Assembly: GCF_037024155.1 (NCBI RefSeq)
Contig: NZ_JAYKTS010000003.1
Coordinates: forward strand, 1 to 64,000
Origin: Bacillus sp. 2205SS5-2
GTDB taxonomy: Bacteria; Bacillota; Bacilli; Bacillales; Bacillaceae_K
Direction of reading: 5' to 3'
Length of the DNA: 64,000 nt
Positions 1 through 8,202 of the stretch are shown in pieces (the stretch's first letter is position 1; each line of letters begins with the position of its first letter). The notes under the pieces were generated by a model. It saw only the letters and a program-made list of their open reading frames with translations. It did not search any database and was not told the origin of the DNA. The translations under genes were made by a program, and so were the position numbers.

Positions 1-109
<109 letters not shown>

Positions 110-117
110 ATTATTAA

Positions 118-143
118 AAAACAGCCTGAGGGCTGTTTTTTTG
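118..143 (+). terminator. Intrinsic terminator of the rRNA operon
   Basis: The hairpin AACAGCC-TGA-GGGCTGTT is followed by seven T, directly after the 5S 3' end. The same hairpin is repeated after the second 5S tail at 385-409. Confidence 0.9.
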
Positions 144-326
144 TGTTGAACTTGAATTTGAATTTGAACTAAATGAAACCAGATTCTATTCATGAACGGG
201 AGTGAGAGTGGGGAGAAGCAAGGAGATCAAGGAAGTGAGTGAGAGAAGTCCGGATCGTACAACGTACGTGAGGATCTGAACGAGCGAAGCTGACGAAGAG
301 ATCCGCCGCTTATCGCCGCTCGAACC

Positions 327-376
327 AGCGCCGATGGAAGTTGGGGTGACCCTGTGAGAGTAGGACGTCGCCATGC
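327..376 (+). pseudogene. Orphan 5S rRNA 3' fragment
   Basis: About 50 bases match the 3' half of the 5S gene at 60-109, including GTGAGAGTAGGACGTCGCCA. The loop that reads TTGGGGGTTTCCCCC in the real gene has shrunk to TTGGGGTGACCC. The 5' half is absent, so no functional 5S can be made. Confidence 0.85.
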
Positions 377-384
377 ATTATTAA

Positions 385-409
385 AAAACAGCCTGAGGGC
401 TGTTTTTTT
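385..409 (+). terminator. Second copy of the rRNA terminator
   Basis: The AACAGCC-TGA-GGGCTGTT hairpin and T run are the same as at 118-143 and follow the orphan 5S tail. Confidence 0.85.
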
Positions 410-745
410 GTTTTGAATTTGAACTAAATGAAACTAGATTCTATTCATGAACGGGAGTGAGAGTGGGGAGAAGCAAGGAGATCAAGGAAGTGAGGGAGTG
501 AAGCCCGGAGCGTACAACGTACGTGAGGATCTGAACAAGTAAAGCTGACGAAGAGATCCGCCGCTTATCGCCGCTCGAACCAGTGCAGATGGAAGAAGAG
601 TAACATACGGTTCCCCATTATGCTGTGAAAATAAAGCTGCAAAGCTGTACTATTCCATAAAATCATAGACCATCTCTTCATTATCGATTTTGAAATATTT
701 AGGAATGTACATAATTAATCCTCCGCTACAAAATTAGCTTTCCTG

Positions 746-1277
746 ATGATATCATTCGTTTTAGTAGATAATCTTAGTTTTCACAAAAAATTGCTGTTCA
801 AACAATCCGCAATAAAACTGCTAATAATCCTATATATTTCTGCTAATATAGTAAGCTGCAAAGCCGATGGTGAGAGGATATTATCTACGGACTATAATGG
901 TGAGAATTATTTTTCAATGAATGACCGGGTAGATATCATAGAAATAAATGGCTCAATTAATATTTATATTAATCATAGAAGCAATGAAAAACATGAATGG
1001 AATCTGGAAAATGTAGTGGGAGAAATAAAAAACAGGCAAACGAGAATACTGAATTTGAAGAGTGGACATCTACAAATTTACCGATTGGAATGGAAATTCA
1101 AGATATATAGGAAAATGCGTTTGAAACGAATGGGATAATCTGCGTGGAAGTTGTCAATAACGAACTCATTTCATACAGGTATCTGATGGAAGATTGAAAT
1201 ACTATTCTTTTCCTAACACTCTAGTGGTTGTTTTTGAAAAAGCAGATATTAATCAAGCGGATAGGATTCAGGGGTAA
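746..1277 (+). pseudogene. Decayed lipoprotein-like gene
   Basis: An open frame from 746 to 1138 gives a hydrophobic segment followed by IVSC, which fits a lipobox; a TTG at 791 would place this signal at the N-terminus. Coding-like sequence continues past the stop in other frames: residues NAFETNGIICVEVVNNELIS around 1110-1170, then KYYSFPNTLVVVFEKADINQ ending in a stop at 1275-1277. At least two frameshifts are needed to join these pieces, so I read it as a broken gene for a secreted or lipid-anchored protein. The family is not recognised and there is no convincing ribosome binding site. Confidence 0.45.
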
Positions 1278-1356
1278 CCCTAGTTAAAAACCAAAAAATG
1301 CATTAAAGTAAGTGTATGTATTCCTTGAGATTGTTCGTGTTGTCGGATTGATATAG

Positions 1357-1545
1357 GGATTTTTTCAATATGTTTTAGCACAAGTCCATTCAACAGGATG
1401 TGGATGGTCTTCGGATTATCTATACGTATCATTCTATAGTAATGATAATATTAAGAGCTTTTCGAATTCCATTTTTCACTCGGAAGCAACAAATTATGAG
1501 AAAAAAGCTTTGGTACACAGTATAAAAGGCTCAGAATTAATCTGA
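1357..1545 (+). other. Stop-to-stop reading frame, possible gene remnant
   Basis: A frame of 62 codons without an ATG begins just after a stop at 1354-1356 and ends at the TGA inside the terminator stem. It includes the mixed-composition stretch HSTGCGWSSDYLYVSFYS. It could be the 3' end of the decayed gene upstream or chance. Confidence 0.2.
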
Positions 1546-1550
1546 GCCTT
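1526..1550 (-). terminator. Terminator after the small membrane protein gene
   Basis: A perfect 10-bp stem AAGGCTCAGA / TCTGAGCCTT has a 5-nt loop. It lies 5 bases beyond the stop of the minus-strand gene at 1555-1740. The T tract on that strand is short (TTTTATA). Confidence 0.65.
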
Positions 1551-1554
1551 CCCG

Positions 1555-1740
1555 TTATTTTCCAGCTAGAGCCCTTAAGCCTTTATAAATGAGATAAAGG
1601 GAAAAAATTAATATAGCAAAAATCCCGATTATAGTAGTAACTGGCTCGATACTTTCTAGAAATGTCCCTTCAAGCGGAATTTCTAATAAGGCAAAACCGG
1701 CTAAAATACAAGCTAATAATAAAAAATAAGGTCGATCCAT
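1555..1740 (-). CDS. Small membrane protein, 61 aa, unknown function
   Basis: The protein has two hydrophobic segments, one at residues 4-19 after MDRP and one near residues 35-53, separated by an acidic loop, and a basic C-terminus (YKGLRALAGK). This looks like a two-pass small membrane protein. I start at 1740 because GGAGGAGGAACAG lies immediately upstream; the frame stays open further upstream but without a site. A hairpin terminator follows the stop. No family is recognised. Confidence 0.6.
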   Translation of the reverse strand: MDRPYFLLLACILAGFALLEIPLEGTFLESIEPVTTIIGIFAILIFSLYLIYKGLRALAGK

Positions 1741-1973
1741 TCTGTTCCTCCTCCTCTCCGTAAAGTATATGTGCAAATGTAGAGGAAGATGATTCCGAGA
1801 ATGCAATAGAGAATAATTGTTCTATGAAAAAAAAGCTTATTTTGTGTTCACCACCATGAAATCAAGAATTTTAATATTTCAAGCTTTGAAATATTTGTTA
1901 GTAAAGTGTTAAAAGAAACCTTAAATATTTCTTGGATATTCATTACATTCTAACTAGAAAAGTAGGGATCTAT

Positions 1974-2741
1974 ATGATTATACCGAAACAGATTTTTAGT
2001 ACGTGGAAAAAGTTTGATGGATTCCCCATGGAGACATTGACAAAGGCGTGGTTTTATCAAAAAGGAACCGTGAAGAAGCAAAAAGATGTTAGGTTGATGA
2101 GAGAGCACCGAGAGCGATACGGAATTTCAGGTAATTGCTTTGACCTTACGCTATGGTTGCTGGATGAGTTTAAACGAGATGGTATCAAAGCGTATCCGAT
2201 TGGTCAGCATTTGGGTACGGAGCATGCTCATGTCGCGGTGGTAGCTTTAGATGAAGATGGCAAACGGTATCTATGTGATCTAGGAGATCAGTGGTTACAA
2301 CCAATTTTAGTGGATGAAGACCGCCAAGAACTCTATAGTGGCTTTTTCCCAGCAGCAAATGTTCAGGTGCAACTAGAAGGCAAAGGGAATCTGAACATTT
2401 TTTATCATCGACCGAACGGGAAAATGTCCTCACAACAATTTCAATTAGAGCCTATTGAAATGACGGAATTTATGAAGGCAGCTGAGTTTTCACAAAATTT
2501 GATTAAGTCTAAACCTTTATTGGAGTGTAGGGTAGCTTATCAATTGGAGATAGCTCATTGGGAATTTTATAACTGGGAGAGCTTTCTTAGTACTACTGAG
2601 GGGATTGTAAAAGAGCCAAATTTAGCAAGTGTTGAGGAGTGGGTAGAGAAAATCCATCAACAGACAGGGTACGACAAGTACTTTTTATTGGTTGCTCTAG
2701 AACAATACATTGGAGAAAACCATCCTAGCCCTTTCAGATGA
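1974..2741 (+). CDS. Arylamine N-acetyltransferase-like / transglutaminase-fold protein
   Basis: The 255-aa protein has an ordered Cys-His-Asp set typical of the NAT/transglutaminase fold: Cys55 in SGNCFDLTLWLL, His84/His86 in GTEHAHVAVVAL, and Asp102 in YLCDLGDQW. NAT enzymes move an acetyl group from acetyl-CoA to arylamines through the Cys, but Bacillus also has members of unknown substrate. The start at 1974 follows GTAGGGA by seven bases; an in-frame ATG at 1932 has no site. The gene stands alone. A more typical NAT is at 52890. Confidence 0.65.
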   Translation: MIIPKQIFSTWKKFDGFPMETLTKAWFYQKGTVKKQKDVRLMREHRERYGISGNCFDLTLWLLDEFKRDGIKAYPIGQHLGTEHAHVAVVALDEDGKRYLCDLGDQWLQPILVDEDRQELYSGFFPAANVQVQLEGKGNLNIFYHRPNGKMSSQQFQLEPIEMTEFMKAAEFSQNLIKSKPLLECRVAYQLEIAHWEFYNWESFLSTTEGIVKEPNLASVEEWVEKIHQQTGYDKYFLLVALEQYIGENHPSPFR

Positions 2742-2823
2742 AGAAAGGGTTGCATTCACGAGAGAAAAGGTCCATCAGAATTGGGGATTTTTTCTCTCGA
2801 TACATAAGAAAATCAGCTTTTAG

Positions 2824-3196
2824 CTAATTGACCTCGGTTGTTTCTGGCTGATATCCTAATAAATCTCCAGGCTAGCAGTCTAGAGCTGTGCAGATGACCT
2901 CTAGAGTAAATAGACGTACGGATTTGACCTTGCTGTTTTTTTAAAATGGCTGTTTTCGCACCAGTATATAAACGGTGATATAGCCTTGCTTCGGGCATCA
3001 TTTCGTCTATTTTTGATGGAAATCAACAGTGAAATGGGCGATTTAATCAACAATCAGATGATTTAGCCACAATGTATACGAAAAGAGCCTTTAAAAAAGG
3101 CAGATTGGCTAAAGTAATCCCGACCCGATTTGATAGTTCTGTGACGCTCATTTTTCTTTTGGCTAGCATAACATCTACATTGATGATTATGGGCAT
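2824..3196 (-). pseudogene. YozG-like XRE/Cro helix-turn-helix regulator split by a MITE
   Basis: Starting at 3196, ten bases after the DUF2975 stop, the frame reads MPIIINVDVMLAKRKMSVTE and then a helix-turn-helix, as in YozG-type regulators that pair with DUF2975 proteins. At NLPFLK it runs into the M element at 2949-3090. On the other side the same protein resumes with ILKNSKVKSVRLFTLEVICT and ends near PGDLLGY. Removing the element and one copy of the 8-base duplication restores one frame, except that an in-frame TAG now stands where this family usually has Gln before PGD. The gene was therefore interrupted and then decayed further. Confidence 0.8.
2949..3090 (+). mobile_element. MITE M1, inserted in the yozG-like gene
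   Basis: The 142-bp element begins GGCTGTTTTCGCA and ends TATACGAAAAGAGCC, so its ends are inverted copies. It is flanked by ATTTTAAA and TTTTTAAA on the gene strand, an 8-bp target duplication with one mismatch. The left end lacks the AAGATTGTGGCTTTTCG stretch present in longer copies. Confidence 0.85.
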
Positions 3197-3205
3197 GATC
3201 TCACC

Positions 3206-3682
3206 TCAAACTGTCAAATCGTTTTCAGATTTTATTTCGTTCGCTGTCTTTAAGAGTTCTTGGAGTATGGCTGAAAAAACGGCTATGACTAAAGAAGCAA
3301 AAATAATAGAAAATCCAATAATGGCAATACCAGGATGTAATGCGTCTTGGAATCCTAGGAATAAAAGTCCAAAAATATATAAACCCATGATAACATAGGT
3401 GTAATTTTGGAATATTTCCAAAGAACTTCCAGCGACTTCTGGAAAAGCAGTTCTTCTTTCAATAGTACGTAAAAGCGTAAAGGCTTCAACTAGGGAAAGG
3501 AAAAAGGGGAGAGATGTCACATAAATCCCGACCAACACAGGGTATTTTAAATAACGATATTCCGGATTGACCTTAGTAGCGCTATGTGCAAGCTGAGGCA
3601 GCCAAAAAATGCAGGAAAGTAGAATGAATAATCCAATTAAAAGGATGGAGAATTTTAAAAACAAGGTAGTTCTTTGTTTCAT
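3206..3682 (-). CDS. DUF2975 family membrane protein
   Basis: The 158-aa protein has four hydrophobic segments (about residues 8-30, 48-68, 92-112 and 117-140). The arrangement and the motif FPFFLSLVEAFTLLR-like stretch near residue 60 are typical of DUF2975 proteins such as B. subtilis YoaS. The start follows GGGAGGTGCAAT. These proteins are usually encoded with a small XRE-type regulator; here that partner begins ten bases downstream but is destroyed by M1. The function of the pair is not established. Confidence 0.75.
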   Translation of the reverse strand: MKQRTTLFLKFSILLIGLFILLSCIFWLPQLAHSATKVNPEYRYLKYPVLVGIYVTSLPFFLSLVEAFTLLRTIERRTAFPEVAGSSLEIFQNYTYVIMGLYIFGLLFLGFQDALHPGIAIIGFSIIFASLVIAVFSAILQELLKTANEIKSENDLTV

Positions 3683-3837
3683 ATTGCACCTCCCATCACT
3701 ATGATAACAATAGTGTATAAGAAAATTTATTGTTTAGCAATAAAAAAATATTGTTTTTAAATAAAAGTAAGTCTGTGAATAAATCTCGAATCTATAGAAA
3801 AATAGTGATACTGCGGTTATAGAAAGGAGTAAAATCA

Positions 3838-3965
3838 TTTAGTAGTATGACTTCGTGCTCATTTCCCAATAAGAAATTTTTCAATTCTAGATAAAATGAA
3901 AAAAAGAGCAAGAAAAAAACCTCCCTGTATTTTTTCTTTATGTGTTAGGAGTAACAAGGCTTACA
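3838..3965 (+). mobile_element. Degenerate subfamily B element
   Basis: The stretch GACTTCGTGCTCATTTCCCAATAAGAAATTTTTCAATTCTAGATAAA (shown in part at 3850-3895) and the later CCTGTATTTTTTCTTTATGTGTTAGGAGTAACAA aligns by eye with the core of the element at 47259-47441. The terminal repeats are eroded. It fills most of the 317-bp gap before the next gene. Confidence 0.55.
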
Positions 3966-3999
3966 AAAAAAGCGATAGACAAAGGAGTTGGCAGAATTC

Positions 4000-5010
4000 A
4001 TGATAGAAAAATTACGAGTGGGTTTATTTTCGGACGAAGATGTGTTGCGAAAGGTAACTCTAATGATGTTAGACAATGTGTTAAATGTACCAAATTCGCT
4101 GGTGATTGAGTTACTGAAGGAAGCAGTCAACTATTCTCATAAGCGACCGGAAATATTAATATCCCTTTCTTCAAGAAGCATTCCTTGTGAAGGTTTAATG
4201 CCATTAGTAGAAATCCTTCAACATGAATCAAGTGAGGATGTAAGGGAGATTGCCTTGAATTTACTTCGAAATGTGGAGCCTGAGTTGTTGGTGAAAAATG
4301 AAAAACTTGTAGCACCATTTTTGACGGATGGGGAGCAATCTTTTTATCGTTTGCTTGCGAATGGGCATAAAAAAGACGTATGGAGCGAGTTTGAACAGAC
4401 CCTCGTTGGACTAATGCAGCAAGAAGTGGGTTATGAACGGGCAGAGAGGTTAGCAAAGGTGCTCGCGACTAAGGGATGGATTGATGATTTTGTGATTGAT
4501 TCCGTTATGAATGATGATTTAAATGAAGGATCAATTTCGTACGAAGGACTCATCATGATTTTTCTCATTGGTATATTGAAAAAAAATAAGTATTTACCAA
4601 TCTTAGCGAACCTTCTATATACAGAGGATGATCTTATTTTAGGCTTTGTGGAGGAGGCTTTAAAAAGATTTCAGAGCGAGGAAATGGTGGAGGTCGTGAC
4701 CCCGTATTTACTTGATAGGGACACGTCTCTTTTTGCGGCGGGGATTGTTGGTTCAGTGAAGAGTTCATACGCAAGAGAACAATTACAGATGGCGTATCAC
4801 AAGGTGGATGACGGGGATGAGAAGGCGATCTTAATTGATGCCCTTTGTTGTCAATTAGATGTGGAGGCTCTACCGGAAATTCAAGATTATCTACAGAGAG
4901 GTTTTGTCTCGGGATTGATAGATACGACGGAGGCAACCTATGGCTATTTTCGATTGCTTGGGTTGAATCATGCGCATCTCCAGGATTGGAAGGCATCCTT
5001 ACAATCCTAA
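4000..5010 (+). CDS. HEAT-repeat-like protein, unknown function
   Basis: The 336-aa protein is predicted to be soluble and mostly helical, with repeated amphipathic helices rich in Leu, Val and acidic residues, for example LMPLVEILQHESSEDVREIA and LPEIQDYLQRGFVSGLIDTT. This is the look of HEAT or Armadillo-like helical repeats used for protein binding. I start at ATG 4000, 12 bases after AAAGGAG; the TTG at 3988 touches that site and cannot be used with it. It lies alone between two degenerate elements. No specific family is recognised. Confidence 0.65.
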   Translation: MIEKLRVGLFSDEDVLRKVTLMMLDNVLNVPNSLVIELLKEAVNYSHKRPEILISLSSRSIPCEGLMPLVEILQHESSEDVREIALNLLRNVEPELLVKNEKLVAPFLTDGEQSFYRLLANGHKKDVWSEFEQTLVGLMQQEVGYERAERLAKVLATKGWIDDFVIDSVMNDDLNEGSISYEGLIMIFLIGILKKNKYLPILANLLYTEDDLILGFVEEALKRFQSEEMVEVVTPYLLDRDTSLFAAGIVGSVKSSYAREQLQMAYHKVDDGDEKAILIDALCCQLDVEALPEIQDYLQRGFVSGLIDTTEATYGYFRLLGLNHAHLQDWKASLQS

Positions 5011-5104
5011 AACTAAAGCTAATACCTTATTTATTGTTGCTAGCTCAAATTATTTTTGGTTAAATTATTCATTTTTGTAACTATCCACCGGCATCGAATC
5101 TGTA

Positions 5105-5275
5105 TTCCAAAAGGGCTTTCGTTTTTCGAAGTGTTTGTGGCTATTGAAACAAAAAATAGATGGTTTCAATTATTTTTATCAGTCGTACCATTTTATGATG
5201 CGAAAAGATGCCCGAAGTATTTCTTCCTCATGAAATAAGGACTAATTCGAAAGCCAATAATCTTTAAAAAATAGC
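5105..5275 (-). mobile_element. Degenerate MITE, reverse orientation
   Basis: Read on the minus strand it runs TTTAAAGATTATTGGCTTTC, then GAATTAGTCCTTATTT, then ACTTCGGGCATCTTTTCGCA, and ends near AATAGCCACAA. These match the start and core of the copy at 45049. The ends are eroded and no target duplication can be read. Confidence 0.5.
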
Positions 5276-5319
5276 CTTTTGCAAGAAGGCATGAAATTTT
5301 AAATAGTTTCTTTGTCGGG

Positions 5320-5418
5320 GTGATTCCAATCTTATTGAGGAGGTTCATTGGTCGTTACCTTTTCACCCTATTGAAACAAAAAATAGAGGAATCAATTGGA
5401 GGGGAGGAGAAAAAATAA
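5320..5418 (+). other. Short open frame between degenerate element and yebE-like gene
   Basis: A GTG-initiated frame of 32 codons encodes a basic-hydrophobic segment (RRFIGRYLFTLLKQKIEESI). There is no ribosome binding site at a usable distance. It may be the remnant of a small gene upstream of the yebE-like gene. Otherwise the 5276-5502 stretch shows nothing except the TTG start region of the next gene. Confidence 0.2.
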
Positions 5419-5502
5419 ATATAAGTAAATTCCTTTAACAATTAAGGGGAACTCTAGTAGAATAGAGGCTTTACAGCATATAAGATTTAAGGGGGACTTT
5501 TT

Positions 5503-6045
5503 TTGTTGGATAATAGCTTGTTGATGATGGCGATTATTTTTACTATTAATATTGTGTATGTGTCTTTTTTCACGATTAGAATGATTCTAACATTAAAAGG
5601 ATATCGCTACATTGCGGCTTTTGTAAGCATGATTGAAGTGGTTATTTATGTCGTTGGATTAGGGCTTGTATTAGATAACTTAAATCAAATACAAAATTTA
5701 GTGGCGTATGCATTAGGCTATGGCTTAGGAGTTATTGTTGGAATGAAGATTGAAGAGAAGTTAGCTTTAGGGTATATTACCGTTAACGTTATTACAACAG
5801 AGCATGAACTAGATTTGCCAAAGAAACTCAGAGATCTTGGGTATGGTGTGACGAATTGGTCAGCGAATGGTCTCGATGGAAATCGAATGGCGATGCAAAT
5901 CTTAACACCGAGAAAGTATGAATTAAAGCTAAATCAAACGATTAAAGAGCTAGATTCGAAGGCATTCATCATCTCCTATGAACCGAAAACGATTCACGGG
6001 GGATTTTTAGTTAAATCTGTTCGAAAAGGGAAGTTGTTACAATGA
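5503..6045 (+). CDS. yebE: UPF0316 / DUF2179 membrane protein (YebE-like)
   Basis: The 180-aa protein has three N-terminal membrane segments (about residues 5-26, 38-57 and 65-85). A soluble C-terminal domain begins near residue 90 with [10 protein letters not shown]. This is the layout of the UPF0316 family, which includes B. subtilis YebE; the C-terminal domain resembles the DUF2179 domain of other Bacillus membrane proteins. The start is TTG 5503, 7 bases after AAGGGGGA. Its stop overlaps the next gene by four bases, and the pair sits just upstream of the purine operon as in B. subtilis. The function is unknown. Confidence 0.8.
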   Translation: MLDNSLLMMAIIFTINIVYVSFFTIRMILTLKGYRYIAAFVSMIEVVIYVVGLGLVLDNLNQIQNLVAYALGYGLGVIVGMKIEEKLALGYITVNVITTEHELDLPKKLRDLGYGVTNWSANGLDGNRMAMQILTPRKYELKLNQTIKELDSKAFIISYEPKTIHGGFLVKSVRKGKLLQ

Positions 6046-6236
6046 GTAAAAAACGATTTGAAGTACAGGAAAAGGAAAGTATTGAAGAGTGCTTAGCACG
6101 AATGAAGCAGGAAGGATATTCTCCGGTAAAACGTATTGAAAAGCCTCTTTTTAAAGAAGTAGTGAGAGAAGGTCGGAAAGACTATGAGCCGGTTGCTGCG
6201 CAAATAGTCTTTGAAGGTAAACGATTAGAAGATTAA
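6042..6236 (+). CDS. yebG: NETI motif-containing protein (YebG-like)
   Basis: This 64-aa acidic and basic soluble protein begins [20 protein letters not shown], has a [11 protein letters not shown] stretch, and matches the small YebG/NETI family of Bacillus; its family motif region is diverged here. It is translationally coupled to the yebE-like gene through an ATGA overlap. Its stop codon overlaps the first PurBox of the purine operon. No biochemical function is established. Confidence 0.75.
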   Translation: MSKKRFEVQEKESIEECLARMKQEGYSPVKRIEKPLFKEVVREGRKDYEPVAAQIVFEGKRLED

Positions 6237-6278
6237 AACCGAACAATAGGAATATTTATTAATAAAACGTTCGAATAT
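6235..6278. promoter_or_regulatory. Tandem PurBoxes, PurR operator of the purine operon
   Basis: PurBox 1 (6235-6247) is AAAACCGAACAAT and fits the consensus AWWWCCGAACWWT exactly. PurBox 2 lies in the opposite orientation at 6266-6278 (ATATTCGAACGTT on the minus strand, two mismatches). The inverted pair with about 18 bases between them matches the arrangement that the Bacillus PurR repressor binds. PRPP is known to release PurR. Confidence 0.88.
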
Positions 6279-6281
6279 TAG

Positions 6282-6311
6282 TTGACTTTGATTTCGCCCT
6301 CTTGTTATGAT
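6282..6311 (+). promoter_or_regulatory. Likely sigma-A promoter of the purine operon
   Basis: TTGACT (6282-6287) and TATGAT (6306-6311) are separated by 18 bases. The promoter lies directly downstream of the PurBoxes and about 25 bases upstream of the riboswitch aptamer. Confidence 0.75.
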
Positions 6312-6335
6312 AATGAAGGAAAACAAACAATTACA

Positions 6336-6408
6336 TCCCCTCGTATATCCACGGGAATATGGCCCGTAAGTCTCTACCCAGTCACCGTAAATGATTGGCC
6401 TATGAGGG
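6336..6408 (+). promoter_or_regulatory. Purine riboswitch aptamer, guanine type
   Basis: The P1 arms CCCCTCGTATA and CTATGAGGG enclose the conserved AATATGG, the TCTCTACC junction and the loop CCGTAAAT. The base just before TATG that decides specificity is C, which pairs with guanine or hypoxanthine (adenine riboswitches have U). It acts on transcription of purE onward through the terminator at 6463. Confidence 0.93.
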
Positions 6409-6462
6409 AAAGTAGTCATTCTGGTTGAACATTAAAGGGCGAGTTCTGCCTGCTTTTTCTCA

Positions 6463-6516
6463 CCCCAGATGAACCTGCTTTCTCTCTACAGAGACAGGTT
6501 CATTTGGGGTATTTTA
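6463..6516 (+). terminator. Riboswitch-controlled terminator before purE
   Basis: The long stem CCCCAGATGAACCTG / CAGGTTCATTTGGGG is followed by TATTTTAT. It sits 55 bases after the aptamer and 60 bases before purE, as expected for the expression platform. Guanine binding should favour this hairpin. Confidence 0.85.
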
Positions 6517-6575
6517 TGTTCATAAAAGAATAAGAGGTTCCTAGCCTTAAGCAAAGCGGTAGGAGGAGAAGAGAC

Positions 6576-7061
6576 ATGGCAGTGGTTGGAATTATTATGG
6601 GAAGTACATCCGATTGGGAGACGATGAAACATAGTTGTGATCTTTTAGATGAGCTGGAAGTTTCGTATGAAAAAAAAGTTGTCTCCGCTCATCGAACACC
6701 AGATGAAATGTTTCAATATGCTGAAAAAGCGAGAGCTAGGGGAATCAAAGTGATTATTGCAGGGGCAGGAGGAGCCGCACATTTACCGGGTATGGTTGCT
6801 GCCAAGACGACACTCCCTGTAATTGGTGTTCCTGTTCAGTCGAAGGCACTCAACGGACTGGATTCACTTCTTTCGATTGTACAAATGCCTGGTGGAGTCC
6901 CTGTGGCGACGGTGGCCATTGGAAAAGCCGGGGCAGTAAATGCAGGTCTGCTTGCTGGCCAAATATTATCGATTGAAGATAAAGAGGTTGAAAAACGACT
7001 TCAAATGCGACGAGATGACATGGCTGAAAACGTCAGAGAAAGTAGTGATGAGCTTGTCTAG
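6576..7061 (+). CDS. purE: N5-carboxyaminoimidazole ribonucleotide mutase
   Basis: The 161-aa protein carries the PurE phosphate-binding loop GSTSDW near residue 9, SAHRTP near residue 40 with the catalytic His, and the AGGAAHLPG-type loop near residue 67. PurE converts N5-CAIR to CAIR in de novo purine synthesis and forms octamers. The start follows AGGAGGAGAAGAGAC. It is the first gene of the operon behind the riboswitch, and its 3' end overlaps purK. Confidence 0.97.
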   Translation: MAVVGIIMGSTSDWETMKHSCDLLDELEVSYEKKVVSAHRTPDEMFQYAEKARARGIKVIIAGAGGAAHLPGMVAAKTTLPVIGVPVQSKALNGLDSLLSIVQMPGGVPVATVAIGKAGAVNAGLLAGQILSIEDKEVEKRLQMRRDDMAENVRESSDELV

Positions 7062-8199
7062 ATCATGGATTGCGCCAGGGAGTACGATTGGTATTATAGG
7101 CGGTGGGCAATTGGGGCGAATGATGGCGTTGGCGGCGAAGGAAGCGGGATTTAACGTGATTGTTCTGGATCCAACGAAAAATTCATCATGTGGCCAAGTA
7201 GCTGATAATGAGATTGTGGCAGCCTTTGATGATCGTGATGCACTAGCTCAACTAGCAGCTCGTTGTGACGTGGTTACATATGAATTTGAGAATATTGATT
7301 ATGATGCGTTGTGTTGGTTAGAGTCAGTTGCCCATGTACCTCAAGGTGCAGAGCTAATTCAAATCACGCAAGATCGTATATTAGAAAAACAAGCGCTTAT
7401 GAGGGCAGGAGTAAGCGTGGCATCATTTGCGAAGATAAGGAAAGAGCATGACCTTTATGAACAGATTGAAAGGATCGGTTACCCTGCCGTTTTAAAAACA
7501 ACACGAGGTGGATATGACGGAAAAGGTCAAATCATCCTTCGTGAAGAAAAAGATTTACAATCAGCGATGAAAGTATTAAGAAGCGGAGACTGTGTGTTGG
7601 AAGAGTGGATTTCTTTTGAAAAAGAGATTTCTGTCGTATTAACGAGGAATTCGGATGGAGAACTTACTATGTTTCCCGTCGCCGAAAACATTCACCGACA
7701 AAATATTCTCCATGAAAGCATAGTACCGGCAAGAATTTCACATGCTACAACGTCAGAGGCTTATAAGTTAGCTCGAAAAATAGCAGAGCATCTCGGGCTC
7801 ATTGGTACATTGGCGGTGGAGATGTTTGTGAATGAGGATGGCTCCATCTACGTGAACGAGTTAGCTCCAAGACCTCATAACTCCGGCCATTACACGATTG
7901 AAGCGTGTGAAACTTCACAATTTGCACAACATATAAGAGCGATCTGTAACTGGCCCTTAAAATCGACCGCCTTAGTAAAGCCGGCGATTATGGTAAATAT
8001 TTTAGGAGAGCATGTCTCAGCTTTAATGAAAGAAATTCCTTTAAGATCAGATTGGTCAATTCATTTATATGGAAAAGATGAGGCAAAAGAAAAGCGCAAA
8101 ATGGGGCATGTGACGATTTTGACAAACGAACTAGAACATACATTAGACGAGATAAACAAGAGTAGGGTGTTTACATCCTTCCAAGAATCGGAGGCATAA
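7048..8199 (+). CDS. purK: N5-carboxyaminoimidazole ribonucleotide synthase
   Basis: The 383-aa ATP-grasp enzyme begins after a short leader with [20 protein letters not shown], contains the [15 protein letters not shown]-binding loop near residue 150, and ends with the [14 protein letters not shown] motif of PurK near residue 268. It makes N5-CAIR from AIR, bicarbonate and ATP. I start at ATG 7048, overlapping the purE end by 14 bases; the frame is open further into purE but that would give an unusual extension. The length fits the family. Confidence 0.95.
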   Translation: MSLSRSWIAPGSTIGIIGGGQLGRMMALAAKEAGFNVIVLDPTKNSSCGQVADNEIVAAFDDRDALAQLAARCDVVTYEFENIDYDALCWLESVAHVPQGAELIQITQDRILEKQALMRAGVSVASFAKIRKEHDLYEQIERIGYPAVLKTTRGGYDGKGQIILREEKDLQSAMKVLRSGDCVLEEWISFEKEISVVLTRNSDGELTMFPVAENIHRQNILHESIVPARISHATTSEAYKLARKIAEHLGLIGTLAVEMFVNEDGSIYVNELAPRPHNSGHYTIEACETSQFAQHIRAICNWPLKSTALVKPAIMVNILGEHVSALMKEIPLRSDWSIHLYGKDEAKEKRKMGHVTILTNELEHTLDEINKSRVFTSFQESEA

Positions 8200-8202
8200 G
8201 AA

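Larger units (their letters stand above)
160..600. repeat. Tandem duplication of a post-5S segment (copies at 160-414 and 415-600)
   Basis: Two copies about 255 bases apart begin GAATTTGAACTAAATGAAAC and continue nearly identically for about 180 bases. The first copy runs into a 5S 3' tail and terminator; the second breaks down at about 590. The segment has no coding frame of its own. Similar stuffer sequence linked to 5S tails occurs next to Bacillus rrn operons, so this probably arose by unequal recombination between 5S or terminator sequences. Confidence 0.8.

Noticed and set aside
3072-3398. 108-aa plus-strand gene starting in M1
   Set aside because: It is antisense to the DUF2975 gene and the yozG-like start and begins inside the element end.
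5056-5238. 60-aa plus-strand gene
   Set aside because: It lies within the degenerate MITE at 5105-5275 and has no binding site.
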